A stretch of 43,717 nt of DNA. Origin: Campylobacteraceae bacterium. GTDB taxonomy: Bacteria > Campylobacterota > Campylobacteria > Campylobacterales > Sulfurovaceae. The position numbers and the translations under genes were made by a program. The notes under the pieces are model-generated. The model did not search any database. It worked only from the letters and a program-made list of their open reading frames with translations, and was not told the origin of the DNA. This document shows positions 1-7,517 of the stretch, in pieces. The first letter of the stretch is position 1. Each line of letters begins with the position of its first letter. The stretch covers positions 647 through 44,363 of the forward strand of contig JALXFN010000120.1 of the NCBI GenBank assembly GCA_027068975.1. Direction: 5' to 3'.

Positions 1-2
1 GT

Positions 3-737
3 CAAAAAAATTCTAAAATTTGTAGTGTTTTTCAACCATTAGATAAAGGAACAACTTTTAGAGGAAAAATAAGGTTTCATAATCTTAAAAGAGCAGAGTT
101 AGGTCTTTTACTTGCATCATTAAATTTTATAAATCAAAATGAAGAAGAGAAGTATTTTCATAAGATAGGAATGGCTAGAGCTTATGGTTTTGGAACTGTA
201 TCTATAAAGATAACTTCTTTGAAAACAAGAGAAAATCAAACTGTAGATACCTATATAGATGAATTTAAAAACTTGTTAAACAAAGAGCTAGATATTGATT
301 TATTAAAACAACCTAGAGTTGAATCCTTGTTAAAACTCTCTTCTTATACTTTTAAGGATAGTGAGTTAAGAATTATGGACTTAAAAGAGTTTGTAAAAGC
401 TAAAAAACCTAATAATAAATTTTGCTTAATAGATGTTACTGATGATGAGTTTGAGAAAACTCCAAATAGCATCTCAAGAAATAAAATGAAACAAGCCATA
501 AAACAATATTGGGATAAAAATTTTAATATCTTTTATCACCCTAATCAGATTAAAGAGTTTTTTTCAGAAAATGGTTTTGAAACTACACCAGAAGAACAGA
601 GGAATGTATATATACATAATAAGGAAGATAAAAAATTTGTTAAATTATTACAACTAATTTATTTGTTTAATGAAAAAAAACTAGATACTGAGAAATCTAA
701 AGTACTGTATGAATATTTAACTAGAGAAGATAGGTAA
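3..737 (+). CDS. Type III CRISPR RAMP protein (Cas7-like, TIGR03986 type), 5'-truncated by window edge
   Basis: The reading frame is open from base 3, before the first in-window ATG at 171, so this is the C-terminal part of a longer gene. The fragment reads QPLDKGTTFRGKIRFHNL, then a KIGMARAYGFGTV segment. This is the typical C-terminal part of RAMP (Cas7/Csm3-like) proteins, where a conserved hydrophobic core precedes a G-x-G-x-V glycine loop. Such subunits form the crRNA-binding backbone of type III effector complexes. The roughly 190 residues after the glycine loop are Lys-rich and I do not recognise them. The stop is 1 nt before the next gene, so the two are surely co-transcribed. Assignment to the III-D-like TIGR03986 family is from memory of that family, not a search. 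Cas10 and the other subunits should lie left of the window. Confidence 0.72.
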   Translation, partial: QKNSKICSVFQPLDKGTTFRGKIRFHNLKRAELGLLLASLNFINQNEEEKYFHKIGMARAYGFGTVSIKITSLKTRENQTVDTYIDEFKNLLNKELDIDLLKQPRVESLLKLSSYTFKDSELRIMDLKEFVKAKKPNNKFCLIDVTDDEFEKTPNSISRNKMKQAIKQYWDKNFNIFYHPNQIKEFFSENGFETTPEEQRNVYIHNKEDKKFVKLLQLIYLFNEKKLDTEKSKVLYEYLTREDR

Positions 738-738
738 A

Positions 739-1416
739 ATGAAAATAAAAAAAGACCTCTTAGGAGCCATAGGACTTAATGAACATGTACCATTACGGTC
801 ACTGTTTATTGTAGTTATCTTTTTGGCTTCTATTGGAATATTTGCCGATAGCATTGTTGATATTATTGAACAGCAGAGCTTTACCAAGCTTTTTATAGCC
901 TTTGGAATGTTTCTGCTGGTCTATATGTCGTACCGATACTTAGGTGAGCAGGAGTTGAAGATAGTTAAAGAACTAGCTTTAGGTAAAGAGGTGATGATAC
1001 TGGTAACCCCTTCTAATGTAAACCATTTAAAAAAGATAGTTCGTGGGCATAATTTGCATACGATTTATATTTTAAAAGAGAAAGGGTTTCCTGTTGAAGA
1101 GAGTTACGCTGAGATAAAAGAGTTTTTAAAAAGAGAGAATATAAAGCTTAAAGAGTATGTTTTAAAAAGCTTAGAGAACCCAAATGAACTACAAGAGAAC
1201 TTTAGTGCCATAGTAGAGGAGGTTAATGAAAAGAAGCATCTGTCTTTAAATATCTCTACAGGTAAAGCCTCGACCTCTATTATACTTTTTGAACTGGCAA
1301 AGTTTCATGGCATTATGGTTGAGTATCTCTCTTCTGCTTACGATAATGAAAACCACCCCATAGAGGGAACAGAACAGAACTATAACATAGACTTTTATAA
1401 GGAGTTTGCGAGATGA
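739..1416 (+). CDS. Membrane-anchored CARF-like protein (Cam1-like candidate CRISPR effector)
   Basis: This 225-residue protein has two hydrophobic helices near the N terminus (about residues 21-40 and 49-66), followed by a soluble domain. The soluble part opens with a strand VMILVTPSN (85-93) and contains LNISTGKAS (170-178). That arrangement, a first beta strand and later an N-x-[ST]-[GT]-G-K-like loop before a helix, is characteristic of CARF domains, which bind cyclic oligoadenylate. CARF proteins with N-terminal membrane helices (Cam1 family) are type III effectors that perturb the membrane; Cam1 has one membrane helix, whereas two are predicted here. The gene sits 1 nt after the RAMP gene, and its stop overlaps the start of the CARF-HEPN gene (ATGA). 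The ATG has a weak AGG ribosome site. Function is inferred; the domain call needs profile or structure confirmation. Confidence 0.65.
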   Translation: MKIKKDLLGAIGLNEHVPLRSLFIVVIFLASIGIFADSIVDIIEQQSFTKLFIAFGMFLLVYMSYRYLGEQELKIVKELALGKEVMILVTPSNVNHLKKIVRGHNLHTIYILKEKGFPVEESYAEIKEFLKRENIKLKEYVLKSLENPNELQENFSAIVEEVNEKKHLSLNISTGKASTSIILFELAKFHGIMVEYLSSAYDNENHPIEGTEQNYNIDFYKEFAR

Positions 1417-2603
1417 TAATAACAATATTAGGAACATCAGGAGCAGGTTTTAATCATAAAGATTGTACACCTAGAAAAGATGAAGAGGGAAATATACTTT
1501 TTCACGATGCAGAGTATAACAGTGATATTTTTAACATAGAAAGAAAGCGTTATAAAAATTCAACCCATTTTTTACTTGAAAATTTTGATGATGAGTTTGT
1601 TTTTATTGGTACAGTTTGTGCTATCTCTTTTCAAAAGACTATTTTAGCAGAGAGTTTAAAAGGTAAAAATGTTCAGTTTAGAACTATAGGAGACAATAGT
1701 TTAGATGATATCTTTGAAACTATTTTAGAGTTAATTCAGCATAATGATAATATTGTTTTAGATATTACTCATGGTTTTCGGCACCAGCCTATTATGGCAA
1801 TTTTTGCTTCGACACTTTCACAGTTTTTAGAGAGACGAGATTTAAAAATAATTTTTGCAAAAGAGGTTGAGAGTCATGAAAAATATGAGTATATTTATCT
1901 GAATTCATATATTGAGATAACTCAAATATCACTTTTACTTACTGGTTTTATACGAACTTTAAACTTTATACCTGTAAAAAACATGAAACTTTTAAACAAT
2001 AAAGTGTTTGAAGACTTTTCAAAGTCTCTACTTTCTAATGACCTTAAAGGGGTAGAGAGAAATTACGGTTTATTAAAAGAAGAGTTGGTAAAGTTAAAGA
2101 GTAATGAAGACTTGAAGCATATTTCTAATCTTATTGATAAAGTAAAAAATGAGTTAATTCCTTTAGAGAGATTATCTGTTTTTGAACCTTATCAGAAGTA
2201 TATTGAACTTTCTAAAGTAACAGTTGAAAAAAACTATCTTATTATCTCTTTGGCATATATTTTTGAGTCATTGAGGGAGTATTGCTCTTATCGTTTTAAA
2301 GACATCTGTGCAACCTTTGAGTTTGAAAATGATTATGTGAAAAATGATAATGTAATGAAAACTATTGGAAATTTTAGAAAAGACAATTTGATTTTAAATA
2401 GATATCGTGGACTGTATCATGCCAATAAAGAGGAGTTTAAAAAGGTTAATAAGCTTTATAATAAACTTAGAAAACGTCGTAATGCTTTGGCTCATATTAA
2501 TACTACTAGTAATTTTGAAGATATAAAACAAGATTTGAGTAGAATTATTATTCAGGTGGAGACGCTTTATGGAGATAAGGTTTTGGAGAATATTAGACGA
2601 TAG
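1413..2603 (+). CDS. CARF-HEPN ribonuclease, Csx2/TM1812 family (DxTHG motif)
   Basis: The 396-residue protein begins with a CARF-type strand MIITILGTSG and carries the diagnostic D-I-T-H-G at 117-121 of Csx2/DxTHG proteins. The C-terminal helical part ends with RNALAH (R356 to H361), the R-x4-H active site of HEPN ribonucleases. Known relatives (Csm6/Csx1/Csx2) are type III accessory RNases switched on when cyclic oligoadenylate binds the CARF domain, cleaving RNA non-specifically. The start overlaps the stop of the membrane CARF gene by four bases, implying translational coupling of two signal-responsive effectors. Both the nucleotide-binding motif and the HEPN catalytic pair look intact. 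Which cyclic oligoadenylate it recognises cannot be told from sequence. Confidence 0.85.
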   Translation: MIITILGTSGAGFNHKDCTPRKDEEGNILFHDAEYNSDIFNIERKRYKNSTHFLLENFDDEFVFIGTVCAISFQKTILAESLKGKNVQFRTIGDNSLDDIFETILELIQHNDNIVLDITHGFRHQPIMAIFASTLSQFLERRDLKIIFAKEVESHEKYEYIYLNSYIEITQISLLLTGFIRTLNFIPVKNMKLLNNKVFEDFSKSLLSNDLKGVERNYGLLKEELVKLKSNEDLKHISNLIDKVKNELIPLERLSVFEPYQKYIELSKVTVEKNYLIISLAYIFESLREYCSYRFKDICATFEFENDYVKNDNVMKTIGNFRKDNLILNRYRGLYHANKEEFKKVNKLYNKLRKRRNALAHINTTSNFEDIKQDLSRIIIQVETLYGDKVLENIRR

Positions 2604-2643
2604 GTTTTTAAGTTATTGATATTTATTTATGCGAAGGAATAAA

Positions 2644-2922
2644 ATGAAACTCCTACTAACCTACGACATCAGCGACACAAAAAGTAGAACCAAAGTAGCC
2701 ACCCTTTTAGAGGGGTATGGCTACCGAGTAAACTTCTCTGTTTTTGAGCTAGATATTAAAAAGTATAAACTAGAAGAGCTTTTAAAAAGCATAGAGGAGT
2801 TTTGTGATAAAGAGGATTCTATTCGTGTTTATGCTTTTTCTGCTGATACTATTGAAAAGTCTTATGATTTGAACTCTAAACGACCTAAGCCATTTGAAAA
2901 AAAGAGTAGCTATGTTAACTAA
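2644..2922 (+). CDS. cas2: CRISPR-associated endoribonuclease/integration factor Cas2
   Basis: The protein is 92 residues when started at ATG 2644, the usual Cas2 size. It opens with MKLLLTYDIS, the ferredoxin-fold first strand whose Asp is conserved in Cas2, followed by the typical G-Y-R-V-N-F-S-V-F-E segment (here G-Y-G-Y-R-V-N-F-S-V-F-E). I chose ATG 2644 over the in-frame ATG at 2629 because AAGGA lies at a good distance before it and the upstream codons add non-family residues. Cas2 forms the adaptation complex with Cas1 that integrates spacers. The gene is 40 nt after the CARF-HEPN gene, and its end overlaps the RT-Cas1 start by 11 nt, so the two adaptation proteins are translationally coupled. 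Confidence 0.92.
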   Translation: MKLLLTYDISDTKSRTKVATLLEGYGYRVNFSVFELDIKKYKLEELLKSIEEFCDKEDSIRVYAFSADTIEKSYDLNSKRPKPFEKKSSYVN

Positions 2923-5116
2923 AAAGTTTGACAAACTATTTTCGACTAAAAACTTGTTAATGACTCTTGAACTCTATAAAAAGACAAAAGGTTACCATGA
3001 AGCTAAAGAGCTTATGGCTTCTGGAGAGTTTTTAAAAAGTCTGCAGCAAGGTTATGTTCCTGACCCTATGAGTGGCTTTGAGATGCCTAAAAATAATGGA
3101 GAGATGCGTAAACTAGCTCAAGCATCTATTACGAGTAAAGTTGTTCAAAAAATTATTGCTGAGGCGTTGCTTGATAGTGTAAAATTGAATGATAAATCTT
3201 ATGCCTTTCGTAAAGGGAAAGGGGTGCTTAAAGCTGTCAACAGAACAAAAGATTTTTTAAAACGCTATTCATATATTGCTAAAGCTGATGTAGATGATTT
3301 TTTTGACTCTATTAACCAAAAGAAGCTGTTGATTATTTTACAAAAAGTCATAGAAGATAAAAAGATAATTATGCTTATTTCTCTCTTTTTAAAAAATGGA
3401 ATGATGAAGCAGAATGAATGGATAGACAAAAGCCAAGGAGTCTACCAAGGTGATGTGCTTTCACCTGTACTCTCTAACTTGTATCTGCATAGTTTTGATG
3501 AAGCTTTAGAGTCAAAAGGGATAGACTTTGTACGGTTTGCTGATGATATGCTCTTTTTTGCAAAGAGTGAGAAAGAGGCAAAAAAGAACTTAGCCATAGC
3601 TACAGCGTACCTAAAAGCTCTTGACTTAAATTTTGGAGAAGACAAATCTTACATAGCTTCGGTACATGATGGTTTTGAGTTTTTGGGTCTGCGTTTTAAA
3701 AGTAAAACCATTCAGATGGATAATGAACGGTTTCAAAAAAAGCTCTCGACCATATCTAAAAAAACAAAGAAAAAAGACCTTTATAAATCCATAACTTTTT
3801 TAAATGAGTACTTAGTAGGTATTCGTAACTACTACTTTAAAGTTCTAAGTGACAAACATCAACTCATACTTATAGCTGAACATATCGATGAGATTTTAGT
3901 TAAAAAAATTGCTTTAGCGAAGAAGAGTAAAGTCATCAACAAAAAATCGAAGTTTATTCAGATATTGGTAGAGTTGGAAGATTTGGAACACAACACAAAA
4001 GAGGAGAAACTGCGTCATGCTCACAATTTGGTAGCACGTGCTTATGAGGCATTGACTTTAGAAAAACCACTAGAGAATGCCGAAAAGAAGATGGCAAAAA
4101 AGAAGAGTAGTTTTTTACAAGAGCAGATAAGGAGTTCAGAGATTATCTTAAACCGTTTTGGGCTTTATATTAGTATGAGCAAGGGTAAGATAGTGGTTAA
4201 AGAGTATGGTAAGGTTATTCAGACTAGCCCTGTAAATTGGGTGACACGGATTATTGTCATGACCAAAGGTGTCTCTATATCTTCCAATCTTATTTTGGAG
4301 TGTTCTAAACGTAAAATAGATATAGATTTTATAGAAAAAAGCAAACCCTACGCTCAAATAACCTACTATGAAAATGTCTCTAATGAGTTGCATTTGAAAC
4401 AGTTAGATTTGAAAAACTCTAAAAAAGGTTTTAAAACAGCTCTTGCCATTATAAAAGCTAAGATGAAAAATCAGATAAATCTTCTGAAGTACAACAGTAG
4501 ATATAGAGAAACAGCTGATAAAAAAGAGTTTGAACGGTTAGATAAAATCATAGAACAGATGGAAAGCATAGCAAAGAGTGCAACCAAAGCGAAAGATGTT
4601 CCTGCTCTTATGGGTTATGAGGGTAGTCTTTCTGTTTTGTATTGGAAAGCATTTGGAATTCTTATAGATGAAAAAGATTTTAAAAGAGAGACTCAAAATG
4701 CTCCTGATGCGATTAATCAAGCGTTAAATTATGGTTATGCTTTTTTGTATCACAGACTTCAATCGGCACTACTTAAAACTGGTGTTAACATCTACCACTC
4801 TTTTTTACATACTGCTCAAGCAAACAAACCAACTCTAGTCTTTGATATGATAGAACCTTTTCGTCAACCTGTTGTAGACAGAGAGATAATCTCTATTTTA
4901 AATCGAGGAACAAAGATTAGCTCAAAGAAAGGACGTTTGACAAAAAAGAGTATAAAAGTCATTACTGAAAATGTACAAGAGAGATTAGCTACTCCTACTA
5001 AGTGGAGAAAAGGGAAGTATAAAATAGTGACTATCATAGATGAACAGGCGTTAGAGATGGCTCATGTAATTAAAGGTATAAAGTCCAATTTTAAGGGCTT
5101 TGTAGGAAAATATTAA
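2912..5116 (+). CDS. cas1: Reverse transcriptase-Cas1 fusion protein
   Basis: A 734-residue fusion. The N-terminal half is a group II intron-like reverse transcriptase: ADVDDFFDSI (about 125-134) is the first catalytic Asp region, VYQGDVLSP (177-185) the motif 4 region and RFADD (208-212) the catalytic box. A maturase-like helical linker follows (about 280-400). From about 410 to the end is Cas1, with the N-terminal beta domain and the catalytic set E570 (GYEGS), H633 (SFLHT) and D645/E648 (VFDMIEPFR). All catalytic residues look intact. I prefer ATG 2912, with a GAG upstream, over TTG 2894 six codons earlier. No Cas6 domain is fused. Characterised RT-Cas1/Cas2 complexes can acquire spacers from RNA; that activity here is inference. 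Confidence 0.95.
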   Translation: MLTKKFDKLFSTKNLLMTLELYKKTKGYHEAKELMASGEFLKSLQQGYVPDPMSGFEMPKNNGEMRKLAQASITSKVVQKIIAEALLDSVKLNDKSYAFRKGKGVLKAVNRTKDFLKRYSYIAKADVDDFFDSINQKKLLIILQKVIEDKKIIMLISLFLKNGMMKQNEWIDKSQGVYQGDVLSPVLSNLYLHSFDEALESKGIDFVRFADDMLFFAKSEKEAKKNLAIATAYLKALDLNFGEDKSYIASVHDGFEFLGLRFKSKTIQMDNERFQKKLSTISKKTKKKDLYKSITFLNEYLVGIRNYYFKVLSDKHQLILIAEHIDEILVKKIALAKKSKVINKKSKFIQILVELEDLEHNTKEEKLRHAHNLVARAYEALTLEKPLENAEKKMAKKKSSFLQEQIRSSEIILNRFGLYISMSKGKIVVKEYGKVIQTSPVNWVTRIIVMTKGVSISSNLILECSKRKIDIDFIEKSKPYAQITYYENVSNELHLKQLDLKNSKKGFKTALAIIKAKMKNQINLLKYNSRYRETADKKEFERLDKIIEQMESIAKSATKAKDVPALMGYEGSLSVLYWKAFGILIDEKDFKRETQNAPDAINQALNYGYAFLYHRLQSALLKTGVNIYHSFLHTAQANKPTLVFDMIEPFRQPVVDREIISILNRGTKISSKKGRLTKKSIKVITENVQERLATPTKWRKGKYKIVTIIDEQALEMAHVIKGIKSNFKGFVGKY

Positions 5117-5124
5117 ACCATTTT

Positions 5125-5471
5125 AGTTTGCGAACTTTTTAGCTAAGTTTAGATTAAGCTAAAACTCATGGAAAGTCCGATATTTCGGACTCTCCTATTT
5201 TTTTACCCCTATTACAAAAAGTTCGCAAACCTCAATTTTTTTCAGAAATAAAATCAGTTTGCGAACTTTTATTTTCGTTTAAGTTTCAAATGCCTATTTT
5301 ATGGGCTTTAAAAAAGTGCAAAAATGCTAAAAGTTCGTAAACTCCTAGTTTTCACTACAACACAAAAGAGTTTGCGAACTTTTTTTGATGGCTAAAGCCC
5401 TAAAGTTAGGCACTTTAAGAAAAAAACAAGCCAAGTTGGTGTATCATAAACCTTGAGTTTGCGAACTTTTT
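5125..5471. repeat. Six copies of AGTTTGCGAACTTTT in the CRISPR leader (four direct, two inverted)
   Basis: Direct copies start at 5125, 5256, 5369 and 5456. Inverted copies (AAAAAGTTCGCAAAC and AAAAGTTCGTAAACT) are at 5216-5230 and 5329-5343. The inverted-direct pairs 5216/5256 and 5329/5369 have the same internal 40-nt offset and are 113 nt apart, so they look like a duplicated long stem-loop with 14-16 bp arms. The core GTTTGCGAAC is itself nearly palindromic. Possible roles are protein binding in the leader, RNA structure, or a small mobile repeat. None is established. Confidence 0.85.
5170..5204 (+). terminator. Rho-independent terminator of the cas operon
   Basis: GGAAAGTCCGA (5170-5180) pairs with TCGGACTCTCC (5185-5195) around a TATT loop, with one mismatch in 11 pairs, followed by a T run (5198-5204). 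It lies 53 nt after the RT-Cas1 stop and would separate cas mRNA from the pre-crRNA transcript. Confidence 0.75.
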
Positions 5472-5548
5472 CGTAAAGTTCCATAAATTGGTACTGTTAA
5501 GTGGTTTGAAAGTATGAGATACTTTAGATGTTTCCCACAATATAAGCT

Positions 5549-7134
5549 ATGACCCGACTGTAGAGATACGATAGGGGATTGAAACACCGTGCGCAATTTT
5601 TTCCTGTCTCAGTGTCATTTATGACCCGACTGTAGAGATACGATAGGGGATTGAAACCTACCAACACAGAACCAGAATCACCAGGCTCTGTAATGACCCG
5701 ACTGTAGAGATACGATAGGGGATTGAAACAAAGACACCAATAAAGGCGCCGATGCAGAAGAAAACTATGACCCGACTGTAGAGATACGATAGGGGATTGA
5801 AACATAATTTTCTCAGTGCATTCATCACTATTAGTTGTCATTATGACCCGACTGTAGAGATACGATAGGGGATTGAAACGTTTTTTCATAACAGGAAAGA
5901 ATCCCTTATGTTTTGGGTAATGACCCGACTGTAGAGATACGATAGGGGATTGAAACAGGCTCTAGAGAGCTCCAATTTCTTACAAATAATTCATGACCCG
6001 ACTGTAGAGATACGATAGGGGATTGAAACAATTCATTTTTTCTCCTTTTTTATTTTTTTTATAAATCATGACCCGACTGTAGAGATACGATAGGGGATTG
6101 AAACACCTGTGGGTTTGTTTTTTAATCAAGTTTTTCAATGACCCGACTGTAGAGATACGATAGGGGATTGAAACAAACACAAATTTATTATTTTCAAGAT
6201 AATTACTATATGACCCGACTGTAGAGATACGATAGGGGATTGAAACAGAACATACCAATAACTTCCAAAAAAATTCTTACTTCATGACCCGACTGTAGAG
6301 ATACGATAGGGGATTGAAACACTATGGCTGCACTTCCAGCCGATACCTCTTTCATTTATGACCCGACTGTAGAGATACGATAGGGGATTGAAACGCTACA
6401 ACTGCTAAAAATAATATTTTTTTCATTTATGACCCGACTGTAGAGATACGATAGGGGATTGAAACATTATAATATTCTCCTATTCCAAACTCTGTTTGCT
6501 GGCAATGACCCGACTGTAGAGATACGATAGGGGATTGAAACGCCAAACCCAATTGCGAAGTCACCTGTAAAAGTCTGACTATGACCCGACTGTAGAGATA
6601 CGATAGGGGATTGAAACTTTCGGTTGATTTCATAGCTAATTCAATGACTCTATCCTCATGACCCGACTGTAGAGATACGATAGGGGATTGAAACATATTC
6701 TGTAATATCGGCCGAAGCCGGATTTGCTGCCAAATGACCCGACTGTAGAGATACGATAGGGGATTGAAACTGTTTTTTCTCCTCCTTTCCGACCTTCTAG
6801 ATATATGACCCGACTGTAGAGATACGATAGGGGATTGAAACTTAAACAAATGAGGTTTAAGGTACCCATCCCTGTATGACCCGACTGTAGAGATACGATA
6901 GGGGATTGAAACGCTACTGTTAAAATACATTTGATGGTTGGGAAACCATCATATGACCCGACTGTAGAGATACGATAGGGGATTGAAACTTCTGGATTAA
7001 TGAAAGTTTTAAAAACTTTCACACTGCATGACCCGACTGTAGAGATACGATAGGGGATTGAAACATCACAAGACCTTCACCAAGGTTCACTAGCGAACCC
7101 AACAAATGACCCGACTGTAGAGATACGATAGGGG
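5549..7134 (+). CRISPR. CRISPR array: 22 repeats of 37 nt, 21 spacers of 33-41 nt
   Basis: The repeat begins ATGACCCGACTG and ends GGGGATTGAAAC. Copies start at 5549, 5621, 5693, 5767, 5843, 5920, 5993, 6068, 6138, 6210, 6284, 6358, 6429, 6505, 6581, 6658, 6734, 6805, 6876, 6953, 7028 and 7106. The first 21 appear identical. The last keeps 29 nt and then diverges from GATTGAAAC. ATTGAAAC is the classic 8-nt type III crRNA 5' handle, so transcription is rightward and the leader is on the left. Variable spacer lengths centred near 37 are usual for type III. Palindromy in the repeat is weak (CCC...GGGG, GTA-gaga-TAC). Several spacers read, on the opposite strand, as gene starts (see findings). 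No spacer was seen to match the rest of the window by eye. Confidence 0.98.
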
Positions 7135-7142
7135 GGGTTATT
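7106..7142 (+). repeat. Degenerate terminal CRISPR repeat
   Basis: The first 29 nt match the consensus through AGGGG, then GGTTATTA replaces GATTGAAAC. Loss of the 3' part at the leader-distal end is typical of the oldest repeat and confirms array polarity. A crRNA handle would not form here. Confidence 0.85.
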
Positions 7143-7177
7143 ATTTGAATATATTATCATTTATTTATGCGAATAAA

Positions 7178-7318
7178 GGGCAGACACGGAGGTCGCCCCT
7201 ACATGGTCGCTAAGATTAAAGTAACATGGTTTTGTGAAGGGGTTTTTTATTTACAATGGAAAGAATTAAATGCTCTTTCAACCCAAACGGCACGTAGGGG
7301 CGACCTCCGTGTCTGCCC
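7178..7318. repeat. REP-like inverted pair (REPIN-like element 1)
   Basis: The 25-nt sequence at 7178-7202 (GGGCAGACACGG through CGCCCCTAC) is the exact reverse complement of 7294-7318 (GTAGGGGCGACC through GTCTGCCC). Each copy has a GTAG head and an imperfect internal palindrome (GGGC-GAC...GTC-GCCC), the layout of REP sequences mobilised by RAYT transposases. The 91 nt between the arms has no supported gene. No transposase is in the window. Confidence 0.8.
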
Positions 7319-7383
7319 AATGCCCAAAATGCCAATAAATTTCAAATGTTTTTGAATGGGTAATTTTTTAATATTTATATATA

Positions 7384-7452
7384 CGTAGGGTCGATTTATC
7401 GACCATAGAATAAGCATTCATTTAAATCATTGGTCGGTAAACCGACCCTACG
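7384..7452. repeat. REP-like inverted pair (REPIN-like element 2)
   Basis: GTAGGGTCGATTTATCGACC (from 7385) and, inverted, GGTCGGTAAACCGACCCTAC (7432-7451) form a pair matching at 20 of 22 positions including the flanks. Each half is itself a hairpin (GGTCGAT/ATCGACC and GGTCGGT/ACCGACC), and the differences between halves preserve pairing within each hairpin. This suggests selection on structure or independent replication as REP units. Confidence 0.8.
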
Positions 7453-7493
7453 CGAAAAGTTTTATAGAGACAAAACTTGTCATATCTTTACGT

Positions 7494-7499
7494 TATAAT
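7494..7499 (+). promoter_or_regulatory. Putative -10 box upstream of the 111-residue orphan gene
   Basis: TATAAT lies 18 nt before the ATG at 7518, just right of the REP cluster. No convincing -35 hexamer at normal spacing is present, as is common in Campylobacterota promoters. Confidence 0.45.
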
Positions 7500-7517
7500 A
7501 TGTAAAAAAGAAAAAAT

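Larger units (their letters stand above)
5117..5548 (+). promoter_or_regulatory. CRISPR leader region
   Basis: This 432-bp gene-free stretch lies between RT-Cas1 and the first repeat. It is the leader because the repeats end in ATTGAAAC (3' end in the + direction) and the degenerate repeat is at the far right. It holds the cas operon terminator, six copies of a GTTTGCGAAC-type element (annotated separately), and a hairpin AAAGTAT-GAG-ATACTTT at 5509-5525, 24 nt before the first repeat. No open reading frame of note is seen. The pre-crRNA promoter must lie here, but I cannot assign a -10/-35 pair with confidence. Confidence 0.7.
7135..7517. other. Gene-free stretch after the array
   Basis: These 383 bp contain the two REP-like pairs and, at the right end, a TATAAT (7494-7499) ahead of the next gene. 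A 62-codon frame across the first pair (7167-7355) is largely made of repeat sequence and has no family resemblance, so I do not call it a gene. Confidence 0.6.

Noticed and set aside
2894-2911. TTG start for RT-Cas1
   Set aside because: ATG 2912 six codons later has better spacing to a GAG and adds no loss of conserved sequence.
3442-4720. Minus-strand frames within RT-Cas1
   Set aside because: Shadows of a clearly coding gene.
5524-7022. Four long minus-strand frames across the array with repeated NPLSYLYSRV / SIPYRISTVGS peptides
   Set aside because: They are translations of the CRISPR repeat in its two open reverse frames, not genes.
5549-7134. Self-targeting spacers against genes in this window
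   Set aside because: No match beyond short words was found by eye; the full genome was not available.
7167-7355. 62-codon + strand frame over the REP pair
   Set aside because: Mostly inverted-repeat sequence, no ribosome site, no family resemblance.
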